A stretch of DNA of 64,000 nucleotides from CBDANO01 sp965197665 (GTDB lineage Bacteria > Chloroflexota > Dehalococcoidia > Lucifugimonadales > UBA3495). Both the position numbers and the translations under genes were made by a program. Shown here piece by piece: positions 1-7,497 of this stretch. The stretch spans positions 186,001 through 250,000 of the forward strand of contig CBDANO010000002.1 of NCBI GenBank assembly GCA_965197665.1, given 5' to 3'. The notes under the pieces were generated by a model. That model was not told where the DNA came from, made no database searches, and saw only the letters and a list, made by a program, of their open reading frames with translations. Position 1 is the stretch's first letter, and every line of letters starts with the position of its first letter.

Positions 1-2
1 AC

Positions 3-2045
3 GCCACCGTCGTAGACCATTTGATTCCGGCAATGACCACCGCCGATTCTTACGGGGATATCGCCCGGTTGGAGCAGTTGCTGGACGAGCACTACCAGTG
101 CCAGACCTTGGACCCTGCCAAGCTCCCCATTCTGGAAGCCCAGATCTGGGAACTGGTGAAGCAAGCCGAGTTGCACCGGGACCTGGGGGTCGACTCTCAC
201 CCCGACGACTTTGGCGAGTTCATCCTGGAGATCGACGGGTATTTGTGCGAGATCAAGGACGCTCAGATCAAAGACGGCCTCCACACTCTGGGGGAGGTAC
301 CCCGGGACGAGCAGCTCATCGGAATGCTCTGCGCTCTAAGCCGGTTGGACAGCGACGGAGTACCCAGCCTCAGGAGATCGCTGGCCGAGGCCTTGGGCAT
401 CGACTACCCGGGTCTATTGTCCGAGCCCGGCCTTCCGGTGAACGATGAGGTGCCTGAGGCGTTGGCCGGGCTGGACCACGACGGCCCGGTGAGGAGCCGG
501 GGAGACCTGCTCGAGCGGTTGGAGCTGCTGTGCCGCCGGGCGTACTACGACCTCGACGCCATCGGCTTCCAAGCCGAGGGGGTGCCCGGTGTCGTTAGTG
601 AGCTTTTGGGCCGGGCTGATCCTCAAACGGAAAGGGTGTTGAGGTACGTCGCCGGGACCACTCACCCGGCCCTACTGCGGACTACCGATGAAATCGACAA
701 CTTGCTGCGGGGGTTGGAGGGTCGGTTCGTCCCCGCCGGACCCAGCGGCGCTCCGACTCGCGGCATGGCCAACGTGCTGCCCACGGGCCGCAACTTCTAC
801 TCGGTTGACCCCAAGTCCATCCCGTCTCCCGCGGCCTGGGAAATGGGCAAAGGGTTGGCCGAAAGCTTGTTGGAGAAATACCTCCAAGAGGAAGGCGCTT
901 ACCCGGAGATGGTGGGGCTGGTAGTCTGGGGTACCTCGGCCATGCGCACCCACGGGGACGACATCGCTCAGATTCTGTCCCTTCTGGGGGTGCGCCCCGT
1001 GTGGCAGCCGGAAAGCCGCAGGGTTACGGGACTGGAGGTCATTCCCTTGTCCGAGTTGGGCCGGCCCCGCATCGACGTTACGGTCCGCATCAGCGGCTTT
1101 TTCCGGGACGCATTCCCCAACCTGATTGATTTGCTGGACCACGCGGTGGAGTTGGTAGCGGCTCTCGATGAATCACCGGAAGATAACCTCGTGGTTAAAC
1201 ACCTGCGGGAGGATTCTCTTGGCGACCCGGCGCCGTCAACCCCCGGCGATACACCGGAAGAAGGGCAAGCGGGGGTAGGCGGAAGTCCCGCCGGCGCCGC
1301 CCTGTACCGTATTTTCGGCAGCAAGCCCGGCACCTACGGGGCCGGAATATTGCCCGCCTTGGACGAGCGGAATTGGGAGACGGCCCAAGACTTGGCCGAG
1401 GTGTATACCGCGTGGGGCGGCTACGCCTATACCCGAAAAGAGCACGGGGTGAGCGCCCGCCCGGAATTCCGGCGCCGGTTCAGCCAGATCGTCGTCGCCG
1501 CCAAGAACCAAGACAACCGGGAGCACGACATCTTCGACAGCGACGACTACCTCCAGTACCACGGCGGGATGATAGCCACCGTCAGGGCCCTTACCGGCCA
1601 AAACCCCCGTCAGTTCTTGGGCGATAGTTCCGATCCCTCGCGGCCCCGGCTCAGAGACCTAAAGGACGAAGCAAGGAGGGTGTTCCGGAGCCGGGTGGTC
1701 AACCCCAAGTGGGTAAGCTCCATGAAGCGCCACGGGTACAAGGGTGCCTTCGAGCTGGCCGCCACCGTCGATTACATGTTCGGCTATGACGCCACCGCCC
1801 AAGTCGTGGACGATTGGATGTACCGCGACGTCACCGAAGCCTATGTTTTCGACTCCGACACCCAGCAGTTCTTTAGAGAAAGCAATCCCTGGGCGCTAAA
1901 GGGGATGGTGGAGCGGCTTTTGGAAGCGATTCAACGCGGACTGTGGGAAGAACCCCCTGAGGACATGGTGGAAAAACTGCGGGAGCTTTACTTGCAACTG
2001 GAGACGGACTTGGAGGCCCGGCAAGAGAAAATCATTCCCCGGTGA
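3..2045 (+). CDS. cobN: Cobaltochelatase large subunit CobN (3' part)
   Basis: The C-terminal two thirds or so of a CobN/ChlH-type chelatase large subunit, which inserts cobalt into the corrin ring (or Mg into protoporphyrin in its relatives). The frame is open to the left edge and the conserved text already runs before the first possible start (a TTG at 21), so the gene begins outside the window. Family-typical stretches are VVDHLIPA near the start, NVLPTGRNFYSVDP, WGTSAMRTHGDDIAQ and RIDVTVRISGFFRDAFP in the middle. CobN proteins are usually about 1200-1300 residues; 680 are visible. The cobalt rather than magnesium assignment rests on the B12 riboswitch and MeaB nearby. The AAA+/VWA partner is at 7498-9651, separated from it by a transporter and a toxin-antitoxin pair. 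Confidence 0.93.
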   Translation, partial: ATVVDHLIPAMTTADSYGDIARLEQLLDEHYQCQTLDPAKLPILEAQIWELVKQAELHRDLGVDSHPDDFGEFILEIDGYLCEIKDAQIKDGLHTLGEVPRDEQLIGMLCALSRLDSDGVPSLRRSLAEALGIDYPGLLSEPGLPVNDEVPEALAGLDHDGPVRSRGDLLERLELLCRRAYYDLDAIGFQAEGVPGVVSELLGRADPQTERVLRYVAGTTHPALLRTTDEIDNLLRGLEGRFVPAGPSGAPTRGMANVLPTGRNFYSVDPKSIPSPAAWEMGKGLAESLLEKYLQEEGAYPEMVGLVVWGTSAMRTHGDDIAQILSLLGVRPVWQPESRRVTGLEVIPLSELGRPRIDVTVRISGFFRDAFPNLIDLLDHAVELVAALDESPEDNLVVKHLREDSLGDPAPSTPGDTPEEGQAGVGGSPAGAALYRIFGSKPGTYGAGILPALDERNWETAQDLAEVYTAWGGYAYTRKEHGVSARPEFRRRFSQIVVAAKNQDNREHDIFDSDDYLQYHGGMIATVRALTGQNPRQFLGDSSDPSRPRLRDLKDEARRVFRSRVVNPKWVSSMKRHGYKGAFELAATVDYMFGYDATAQVVDDWMYRDVTEAYVFDSDTQQFFRESNPWALKGMVERLLEAIQRGLWEEPPEDMVEKLRELYLQLETDLEARQEKIIPR

Positions 2046-2142
2046 CCCCCAATGACTCAATATAGAAATGACACGGTAGAAATAACACGCCGGGGAGAGT
2101 AAACTTTGGACTATAGATTAGCCGCCGGCTGGGAGAGTCTTC

Positions 2143-2568
2143 GTGGAAGTAGCTTTGGAGCTAATCCGAGAGTTGGCCAAGAGTGACCGCATGATGTGGG
2201 TAGTCGGCGGCGGCGAGGTGGTCAGCGAAAACAACTCCAAGGGAATAAAAGAGCCCGAGGTCAGCGGCGGATACGTTACCCTGGAGGCCGACAACTGGCA
2301 TTTCCACTTGGGGCTGGACAAGGTCACGGGCATCCAGTTCGTCGAAGCGGAAAGCCACGGAGACCTGATTTCCTACTACGTGCGGTTCTCCAATGCGGCC
2401 GAGGAAACCCTGGTCCGGGGCTACTTCCCAAACCCCTACCTGGACGAAGACAACAAGAGGACCGACCTTCAACCGGAAAAGCTGGACGCCTTTCACCAGA
2501 TGCGGGACAAGTATTTGGGCCGCGAAGGCATAGTGTTCGTCAAACGGCCCCGGCAGTCCACCGGGTGA
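2143..2568 (+). CDS. Uncharacterised small protein beside cobN
   Basis: A 141-residue soluble protein without signal peptide or membrane segment. I do not recognise the family with certainty. The middle (HFHLGLDKVTGIQFVEAES, then SYYVRFSNAAEETLVRGYF) has the alternating beta-strand look of the haem-carrier HutX/ChuX-type fold, which would fit a tetrapyrrole neighbourhood, but that is only a resemblance. The start is a GTG at 2143; an in-frame stop at 2119-2121 limits any extension. It follows cobN by about 100 bp in the same direction and could be cotranscribed with it. It ends before the promoter and riboswitch of the next operon. Confidence 0.6.
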   Translation: MEVALELIRELAKSDRMMWVVGGGEVVSENNSKGIKEPEVSGGYVTLEADNWHFHLGLDKVTGIQFVEAESHGDLISYYVRFSNAAEETLVRGYFPNPYLDEDNKRTDLQPEKLDAFHQMRDKYLGREGIVFVKRPRQSTG

Positions 2569-2611
2569 CCGGCAAACGACGACGGCAATAGAACGCCGCA
2601 TATTTCACTCA

Positions 2612-2640
2612 TTGTATTTCGCCAACTCAACCTTGATAAT
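2612..2640 (+). promoter_or_regulatory. Probable sigma-70 promoter for the riboswitch transcript
   Basis: TTGTAT at 2612-2617 and GATAAT at 2635-2640 with a 17-bp spacer. This places a start near 2647, about 70 nt before the cobalamin riboswitch. Predicted by eye only. Confidence 0.45.
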
Positions 2641-2714
2641 AGAATCGGACCCGAAAGCAGTCTCGCAAAGCCGTGGCTGCCATTACTCCCTTAGAACAAC
2701 CTTAATAACCGAAT

Positions 2715-2900
2715 AGAGCCTGAAGATGGCCCCGGGAAACCGGGGCTTGAATGGGAAGCCGGTGCGAGTCCGGCGCGGTCCCGCCACTGTAACCGGTATG
2801 GACCCCTCCATCCGCCAAGCGCGGAGCCACTGGCCTGTATGAACGGGCTGGGAAGGCGGAGGAGGTCTCGAAGCCGGAAGCCAGGAGACCTACTTCAGAC
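2715..2900 (+). promoter_or_regulatory. Cobalamin (B12) riboswitch
   Basis: A cobalamin aptamer in the leader of the ABC importer. The B12 box is clear: GGGAAGCCGGTGCGAGTCCG starting at 2752, followed by CGCGGTCCCGCCACTGTAA to about 2792. Downstream elements GAGCCACTGG (near 2824) and GAAGCCAGGAGACC (2877-2890) complete the core. GGTCTC at 2864-2869 pairs with GAGACC at 2885-2890 inside the aptamer. The aptamer is followed at 2951-2975 by an intrinsic terminator, so it most likely controls transcription: cobalamin bound, terminator forms, importer off. The outer limits are approximate. Confidence 0.93.
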
Positions 2901-2950
2901 TTGACTTGCTACTCTTCGTGGCAGAGGGTAGGAGACGCGATACAAACCTA

Positions 2951-2975
2951 CCCGGTCTCGAAGACCGGGTTTTTT
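2951..2975 (+). terminator. Riboswitch expression-platform terminator
   Basis: Perfect 8-bp stem CCCGGTCT (2951-2958) / AGACCGGG (2962-2969) with a CGA loop, followed directly by a run of six T (2970-2975). Its 5' arm contains GGTCTC, which is also the partner sequence of GAGACC inside the aptamer, so aptamer and terminator can compete for that strand. Confidence 0.88.
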
Positions 2976-3025
2976 GTTGCCGTGTTGGGTTACTTAACAG
3001 ATTGGACAACGGAGGAAGCACCGGC

Positions 3026-4636
3026 ATGAGATTGCTCTGTTTTGCCGCCGCGGCTGTGATCATTCTGTCACTGATTGCTTGCGGTGACGGTTCCACCGCC
3101 GCCCCTAATGGCCCCATTCAAGCCGGGACTTCAGAAGCCGGGACTTCAAACGAGGGCGAAACCACTGGACCGGCGGCTGCTGAGCGGCGGACTCTCAAGG
3201 TGGCTATGACCTTCTTGGACGAGCCGCCCGACCCATATCAGGCCGGCTGGCTGGCGGTCCCCACCGGGCTGGCGGAGACCTTGTTTCGCTTGGGTGAAGA
3301 CCTGAAGCCGGAACCCTGGCTCGCTGCCGGCGCCGCCCAAGTCGACCCCGTCACCTGGGAGATTTCCTTGCGGGAAGGGGTGAAGTTCCATAACGGCAAA
3401 GTGATGGACGCCGCCAAAGTCAAGGGCTCCTTGGACCTCGCTTTGGAACGCCGGCCCGGCACCATGACCCTGTTGGATATCCAACGCGTGGAGGTCAAGG
3501 ACGAAGCAACCATAACGGTAGTGACGAATTCACCCAATCCGACCCTTCCCGGGCTGTTGACCAACCAGAACACCGGCATCGCCGACCCGGATACCGTACC
3601 GGCGTCCCCCGATGACCCTGCCGACGGCGCCGCAATGACCGGCCCCTATAAGCTGGTCTCCTTTACCGCCGATGCAAAGATGACGGTGGAGGCCCACGCT
3701 GAATATTGGCGGGGCCCTCCCGCCGTAGACCGGATCGAGTACGTGGCCTTCACCGAGAGCAACAGCAGGCTTATCGCCCTCCAAAGCGGTGACGTGGACA
3801 TTTCAGTCAATCTCTCGCCCCAAGGCGCCGTGGTTGTGGAAAACGCCCCCGCCTTGGAAGTAAGGTCCGCGCCGCCTTCCGGCATGCTCTTCATGTTCGT
3901 GAACCACCAGAGTCCCTCGATGCGGGACGTGCTGGTCCGCCGGGCCTTGGCCTTGGCTATCGACCGGCAAGCCATGGTGCGGGGAGTCGCCGAAGGCAGC
4001 GCGGTAGTTGCGGAGACCATGTTTCCGCCCGGATTCCTGTCCTGTGAGAACGTGCGCGGCTACACCTATGACCCCGATGGGGCGCGGCGAATGTTGGCCG
4101 ATGCCGGCTACCGTGACGACGACGGCGACGGCATAGTGGAAAGAGACGGCCGGCCTCTGGAGTTGGTCCTGCAGACCTATCCTCAACAACCTTTGCTGCC
4201 TCCCATGATCGAAACGGTCCAAGCAATGTTACGGGAGGTCGGAGTGGGCGCCAAGGTGGAGATTGTGGAGTGGACGCTGGCCGGCCAGGGAGGGTACGAC
4301 CTGTTTGGGTACAGCAACGATACCGTGACCACCGGCGACCCCCAGTGGGGATTGACTCGCCAGTTCCTCACCGGCGGTGACGAGAACCGGGGGAATTACA
4401 GCAACTCCGCCGTGGACGAGCTCATAGGTGGATTGACCGAAGCCGCCGGCCCTTCCCGGCGGCAAGCCGCCTGCGATGCCCTCCAAGCGGGGCAAGACGA
4501 CGTCGCTCTCATTCCCGTGATGTTTCCCAACCGTCTTTACGGCATTTCCGACGCGGTGACTTGGCCGGGAGGCCCCCATCCCTTGCAACTCTACTTCATC
4601 GACCACCGAATCGGCCTGAAGAGCAACGAAAAATAG
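3026..4636 (+). CDS. ABC transporter substrate-binding lipoprotein, DppA/NikA type
   Basis: A 536-residue family-5 extracellular solute-binding protein for peptide, nickel or related cargo. The start is ATG 3026 with GGAGGA at 3011-3016; the open frame extends upstream to 2906 but that part lies in riboswitch and terminator DNA. It has a lipoprotein signal (hydrophobic run, then LIAC with Cys19), so it is anchored outside the cytoplasmic membrane. The body shows family-5 text such as FHNGKVMDAAKVKGSLD and RRALALAIDRQAMVRG. The permeases follow with 1 and 12 bp gaps. Control by a B12 riboswitch suggests the cargo is cobalt, a corrinoid or a corrinoid-related compound rather than a peptide; that is inference. 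Confidence 0.9.
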   Translation: MRLLCFAAAAVIILSLIACGDGSTAAPNGPIQAGTSEAGTSNEGETTGPAAAERRTLKVAMTFLDEPPDPYQAGWLAVPTGLAETLFRLGEDLKPEPWLAAGAAQVDPVTWEISLREGVKFHNGKVMDAAKVKGSLDLALERRPGTMTLLDIQRVEVKDEATITVVTNSPNPTLPGLLTNQNTGIADPDTVPASPDDPADGAAMTGPYKLVSFTADAKMTVEAHAEYWRGPPAVDRIEYVAFTESNSRLIALQSGDVDISVNLSPQGAVVVENAPALEVRSAPPSGMLFMFVNHQSPSMRDVLVRRALALAIDRQAMVRGVAEGSAVVAETMFPPGFLSCENVRGYTYDPDGARRMLADAGYRDDDGDGIVERDGRPLELVLQTYPQQPLLPPMIETVQAMLREVGVGAKVEIVEWTLAGQGGYDLFGYSNDTVTTGDPQWGLTRQFLTGGDENRGNYSNSAVDELIGGLTEAAGPSRRQAACDALQAGQDDVALIPVMFPNRLYGISDAVTWPGGPHPLQLYFIDHRIGLKSNEK

Positions 4637-4637
4637 C

Positions 4638-5585
4638 ATGAACGGCTATCTGGCCCGGCGCTTGCTGGTCTTACCGCCCCTCTTGCTCGGCATCTCCCTG
4701 ATCAGCTTCCTGCTGCTAAATTTCGCGCCGGGAGACGCTGCCGAGATTACCCTGCGGCGGCAGAACGGCGGCGTTACGCCCCCCCGTGAAGCGGTGGAGC
4801 AAATGCGCCGGGAATTGGGTCTGGACGCCCCGCTGCCGGTGCGCTACGCGAGATGGCTGTCCCGGGCCGTCCGCGGCGACCTGGGCGATTCCTACCGGTC
4901 CGGCGACTCCATTGCGGCCGAGATGGCCCGGCGGTTGCCCGCTACCCTCTTGTTGGCGGCGGCCAGCCTGGTGATTGCGCTGCTGGCGGGCATTCCGCTG
5001 GGGGTGCTGGCGGCTTTACGGCGCGGCTCGTGGGTGGATGCCGTCACCCGCCTCTTGGCGCTGCTGGGCGCCGCCGTCCCCAGCTACTTGCTGGCCCTTC
5101 TGCTCATGCTCTTCTTCGCCGTAAAGCTAAATTGGCTGCCGGCCATCGGGTACGGCTCACCCAAGAACCTCGTTCTGCCGGCCTTGGCTCTTTCCTTTGC
5201 CGTCACGGCCCAGCTGATGCGCCTAACGAGGGCCGCCATGCTGGAAGCCCAGGGTCAAGACTACATGAGGACAGCCCGGGCCAAAGGCTTGAGCGAGTCT
5301 ACGGTGATATGGCGCCACGCCCTTAAGAACGCTATGTTGCCGGTGATTACCGTGGTGGGGACGAGCGCGGGGCACCTGCTCGGCGGCGCCGTAATCATCG
5401 AGACTATCTTCGGCTGGCCCGGAGTCGGCCAGTTTGTGGTGGCGGGAATATCCCAAAGGGACTACCCGGTGGTCCAGGGTTTCGTCCTCTACATTGCGAT
5501 TATTTTCTTGATGGTGAATCTGGCGGTGGACCTGACTTACCGTTGGCTGGACCCGCGCCTGCATTTTGACCGGTTGAGGGCCTGA
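4638..5585 (+). CDS. ABC transporter permease, DppB/NikB type
   Basis: 315-residue inner-membrane permease of the peptide/nickel family. The N-terminus (YLARRLLVLPPLLLGISLISF) is the usual first transmembrane helix of DppB-type proteins, and further hydrophobic segments follow. The EAA loop that contacts the ATPase is at about residues 212-232 (RTARAKGLSESTVIWRHALK). The ATG lies 1 bp after the stop of the binding-protein gene, so translation is probably coupled. No ATPase subunit is encoded anywhere near, so it must borrow one from elsewhere in the genome. Confidence 0.93.
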   Translation: MNGYLARRLLVLPPLLLGISLISFLLLNFAPGDAAEITLRRQNGGVTPPREAVEQMRRELGLDAPLPVRYARWLSRAVRGDLGDSYRSGDSIAAEMARRLPATLLLAAASLVIALLAGIPLGVLAALRRGSWVDAVTRLLALLGAAVPSYLLALLLMLFFAVKLNWLPAIGYGSPKNLVLPALALSFAVTAQLMRLTRAAMLEAQGQDYMRTARAKGLSESTVIWRHALKNAMLPVITVVGTSAGHLLGGAVIIETIFGWPGVGQFVVAGISQRDYPVVQGFVLYIAIIFLMVNLAVDLTYRWLDPRLHFDRLRA

Positions 5586-5597
5586 AGTGGGTAGGAA

Positions 5598-6473
5598 ATG
5601 ATGGAAGCGGCCCTGAATCGTTCATCGCCCTACATCGGGGTACCCCGCCGGTTAAGAAGGTTCCTGCGTGACCCGGCTGCGGTACCGGGGCTTGCCATCA
5701 TTGCCGCCGCTGTACTCGCGGCGGCGTTGGCGCCGGTACTGCCGCTCACAGACCCCGCCGCTTTGGACTTGGAGAACCGGCTCCTGCCGCCTTCTTCCCA
5801 GTATCCGCTGGGTACCGACCACTTGGGGCGCGACGAGCTAAGCCGCTTGATTTACGGTGCCCGGGCCACTTTGGGGCTGGCCGGTGCCTCGCTGGCAATC
5901 ATCATGAGCATCGCCTTGGTGGTCGGCGCGCTATCCGGTTACTACGGCGGCTGGCTGGACACGGTGCTGATGGGGTTGGTGGACCTGCTGTTGGCGTTCC
6001 CCGCGCTGATTTTGGGGGTAGCCATAGCGGGGATTTTGGGGCCGAGCCTGGTTAACGTGCTAATTGCGGTGTCGGTGGTCTGGTGGGCTGGCCACGCCCG
6101 CGTGGTACGGGGAATGGTGCTGTCGGCCCGGGAACGGGGGTACGCGGAGGCTGCCCGGGCCATTGGGGCCGGCGACGCCAGGGTCCTGGTCCATCACATC
6201 GCCCGCAACGTTCTCGGGCCTTTCATCGTACTTGCTACCCTGGACATGGGGTTTATCATCCTGGGCATCGCCGGTCTTAGCTTTTTAGGCTTGGGCGCCC
6301 AGCCGCCCACTCCGGAATGGGGAGCAATGCTAAACGACTCCCGGTCTTACATGCAGACCGCCCCTAGATTGCTGATAGTCCCGGGCGCCGCCATCTTCCT
6401 GCTGGTGCTGGGCTTCAACTTGGCCGGAGATGGACTAAGAGATATGTTAGACCCAATGACGAGTCCACGTTAG
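5598..6473 (+). CDS. ABC transporter permease, DppC/NikC type
   Basis: 291-residue second permease of the importer. The N-terminal part has the DppC signature of a short cytoplasmic lead, one transmembrane helix (residues about 31-50) and the periplasmic motif YPLGTDHLGRDELSRLIYGA. The EAA loop is YAEAARAIGAGDARVLVHHI. The C-terminus (NLAGDGLRDMLDP) is the typical end of NikC/DppC proteins. Two ATGs stand in tandem at 5598 and 5601, after AGGAA. It is the last gene of the riboswitch operon; the expected DppD and DppF ATPases are missing and an unrelated toxin-antitoxin pair follows. Confidence 0.93.
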   Translation: MMEAALNRSSPYIGVPRRLRRFLRDPAAVPGLAIIAAAVLAAALAPVLPLTDPAALDLENRLLPPSSQYPLGTDHLGRDELSRLIYGARATLGLAGASLAIIMSIALVVGALSGYYGGWLDTVLMGLVDLLLAFPALILGVAIAGILGPSLVNVLIAVSVVWWAGHARVVRGMVLSARERGYAEAARAIGAGDARVLVHHIARNVLGPFIVLATLDMGFIILGIAGLSFLGLGAQPPTPEWGAMLNDSRSYMQTAPRLLIVPGAAIFLLVLGFNLAGDGLRDMLDPMTSPR

Positions 6474-6643
6474 GTTTGGAAGGTCCCCGGAGACCCCGTA
6501 ATTCCGGGATTACTGGGTCCCAAACAACACCATCATCTATGGGGGTTCTATCCATCACGGTGCAAGTAGTGTATTGGCACTCTTTCTGTGTTTATCATAT
6601 CCTGATACCACAAATCACAAGGCTCAGGACGATAAGAAAGGTC

Positions 6644-6946
6644 ATGGACGCGAAGAAGAAGAGGCTTACTTTGGACTTGGACCCCGCCTTTCAACGGCGC
6701 CTGAAAGTTATCGCTGCCCTCAAGGGAGTCACCATGCGTGGTTATTGCCAAGCCGCTATTGACAAGGAGTTGACGAAGGACGAGGCTAGCGGCGCGGGCG
6801 AATTGTTGGCTGACAAGCCGGATCATGAAATCTTCGCAGAACTTCGGCGGGAAATATTCGGAGGCAAACCCCTGCTCGGTAGCTCAGCCGACCTGATCAG
6901 GGAGGCCCGAGAGCTTCGGGGTGCCGAAACTGAGGGATGGGCGTGA
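6644..6946 (+). CDS. RHH-type antitoxin of a VapBC-like pair
   Basis: 100-residue protein. The N-terminal 45 residues (KKKRLTLDLDPAFQRRLKVI, then MRGYCQAAIDKEL) look like a ribbon-helix-helix DNA-binding domain: a short basic strand followed by two helices. The C-terminal half is acidic and helical, as expected for the toxin-wrapping part of an antitoxin. ATG 6644 is chosen because the upstream in-frame extension (from 6476) reads through intergenic sequence without domain character. It overlaps the PIN toxin gene by 10 bp, a standard arrangement for cotranslated antitoxin and toxin, and it probably represses its own promoter. Confidence 0.75.
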   Translation: MDAKKKRLTLDLDPAFQRRLKVIAALKGVTMRGYCQAAIDKELTKDEASGAGELLADKPDHEIFAELRREIFGGKPLLGSSADLIREARELRGAETEGWA

Positions 6947-7386
6947 ACGGGCTTGTCGTTGTTGATGCGAGCCTCGCTGTCAAGTGGCTTGTTGATGAGG
7001 AGGACTCCGACAAGGCCCACGCGGTCCTGGAATCTTGGGTTGCCCGGGGCGTAACCCGCATAGCCCCGTACCTGATGCTATTTGAGGTTGCCAACGCCCT
7101 TCACCGGCGGGTGGCTCGTGGCGAGTTGAGCGTCGACAACAGTGCCCGAATGATGACCCGGCTGCTTGGGTCTAGTCTTGAGCTTCGTCAGTCACCGGGT
7201 CTTCACGTAAGGGCACTGGAGTTGGCAAGCCGGCTCAGCCAAGCGGCGGTTTACGACGCCCACTACTTGGCCCTAGCGGAGAGTCTGAACTGCGAATTGT
7301 GGACCGCTGACTATAGGCTCTACCGAATGGCAAGCTCGGAAGCTGAAAATGTGCGCTGGATAGGTGAGTTCAGTGTTATAGAATAG
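6937..7386 (+). CDS. vapC: PIN-domain ribonuclease toxin, VapC family
   Basis: 149-residue PIN domain. The acidic metal-binding residues are in place: Asp10 in VVVDAS, Glu in FEVANAL (about residue 50), Asp in YDAHYLALAE (about 106) and Asp in WTADYRLY (about 125). VapC toxins cleave tRNA or rRNA and are neutralised by the partner encoded just upstream. ATG 6937 overlaps the antitoxin frame; a GTG at 6943 would give a GTGA-type overlap instead. The RNA target cannot be told from the sequence. Confidence 0.88.
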   Translation: MGVNGLVVVDASLAVKWLVDEEDSDKAHAVLESWVARGVTRIAPYLMLFEVANALHRRVARGELSVDNSARMMTRLLGSSLELRQSPGLHVRALELASRLSQAAVYDAHYLALAESLNCELWTADYRLYRMASSEAENVRWIGEFSVIE

Positions 7387-7497
7387 CGGATAGAGGGGCT
7401 ATGGCCCAGGCTATTACAGGCTATTAAATGAAACAGCCCTAGCGGCAGTGACGAGCAAATTCGGGCTAATTTCGGGCTAATTTAAGGAAAGAAGACT

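Noticed and set aside
2906..3025. 40-residue N-terminal extension of the binding protein
   Set aside because: It would be translated from the riboswitch terminator region and would destroy the lipoprotein signal that begins at 3026.
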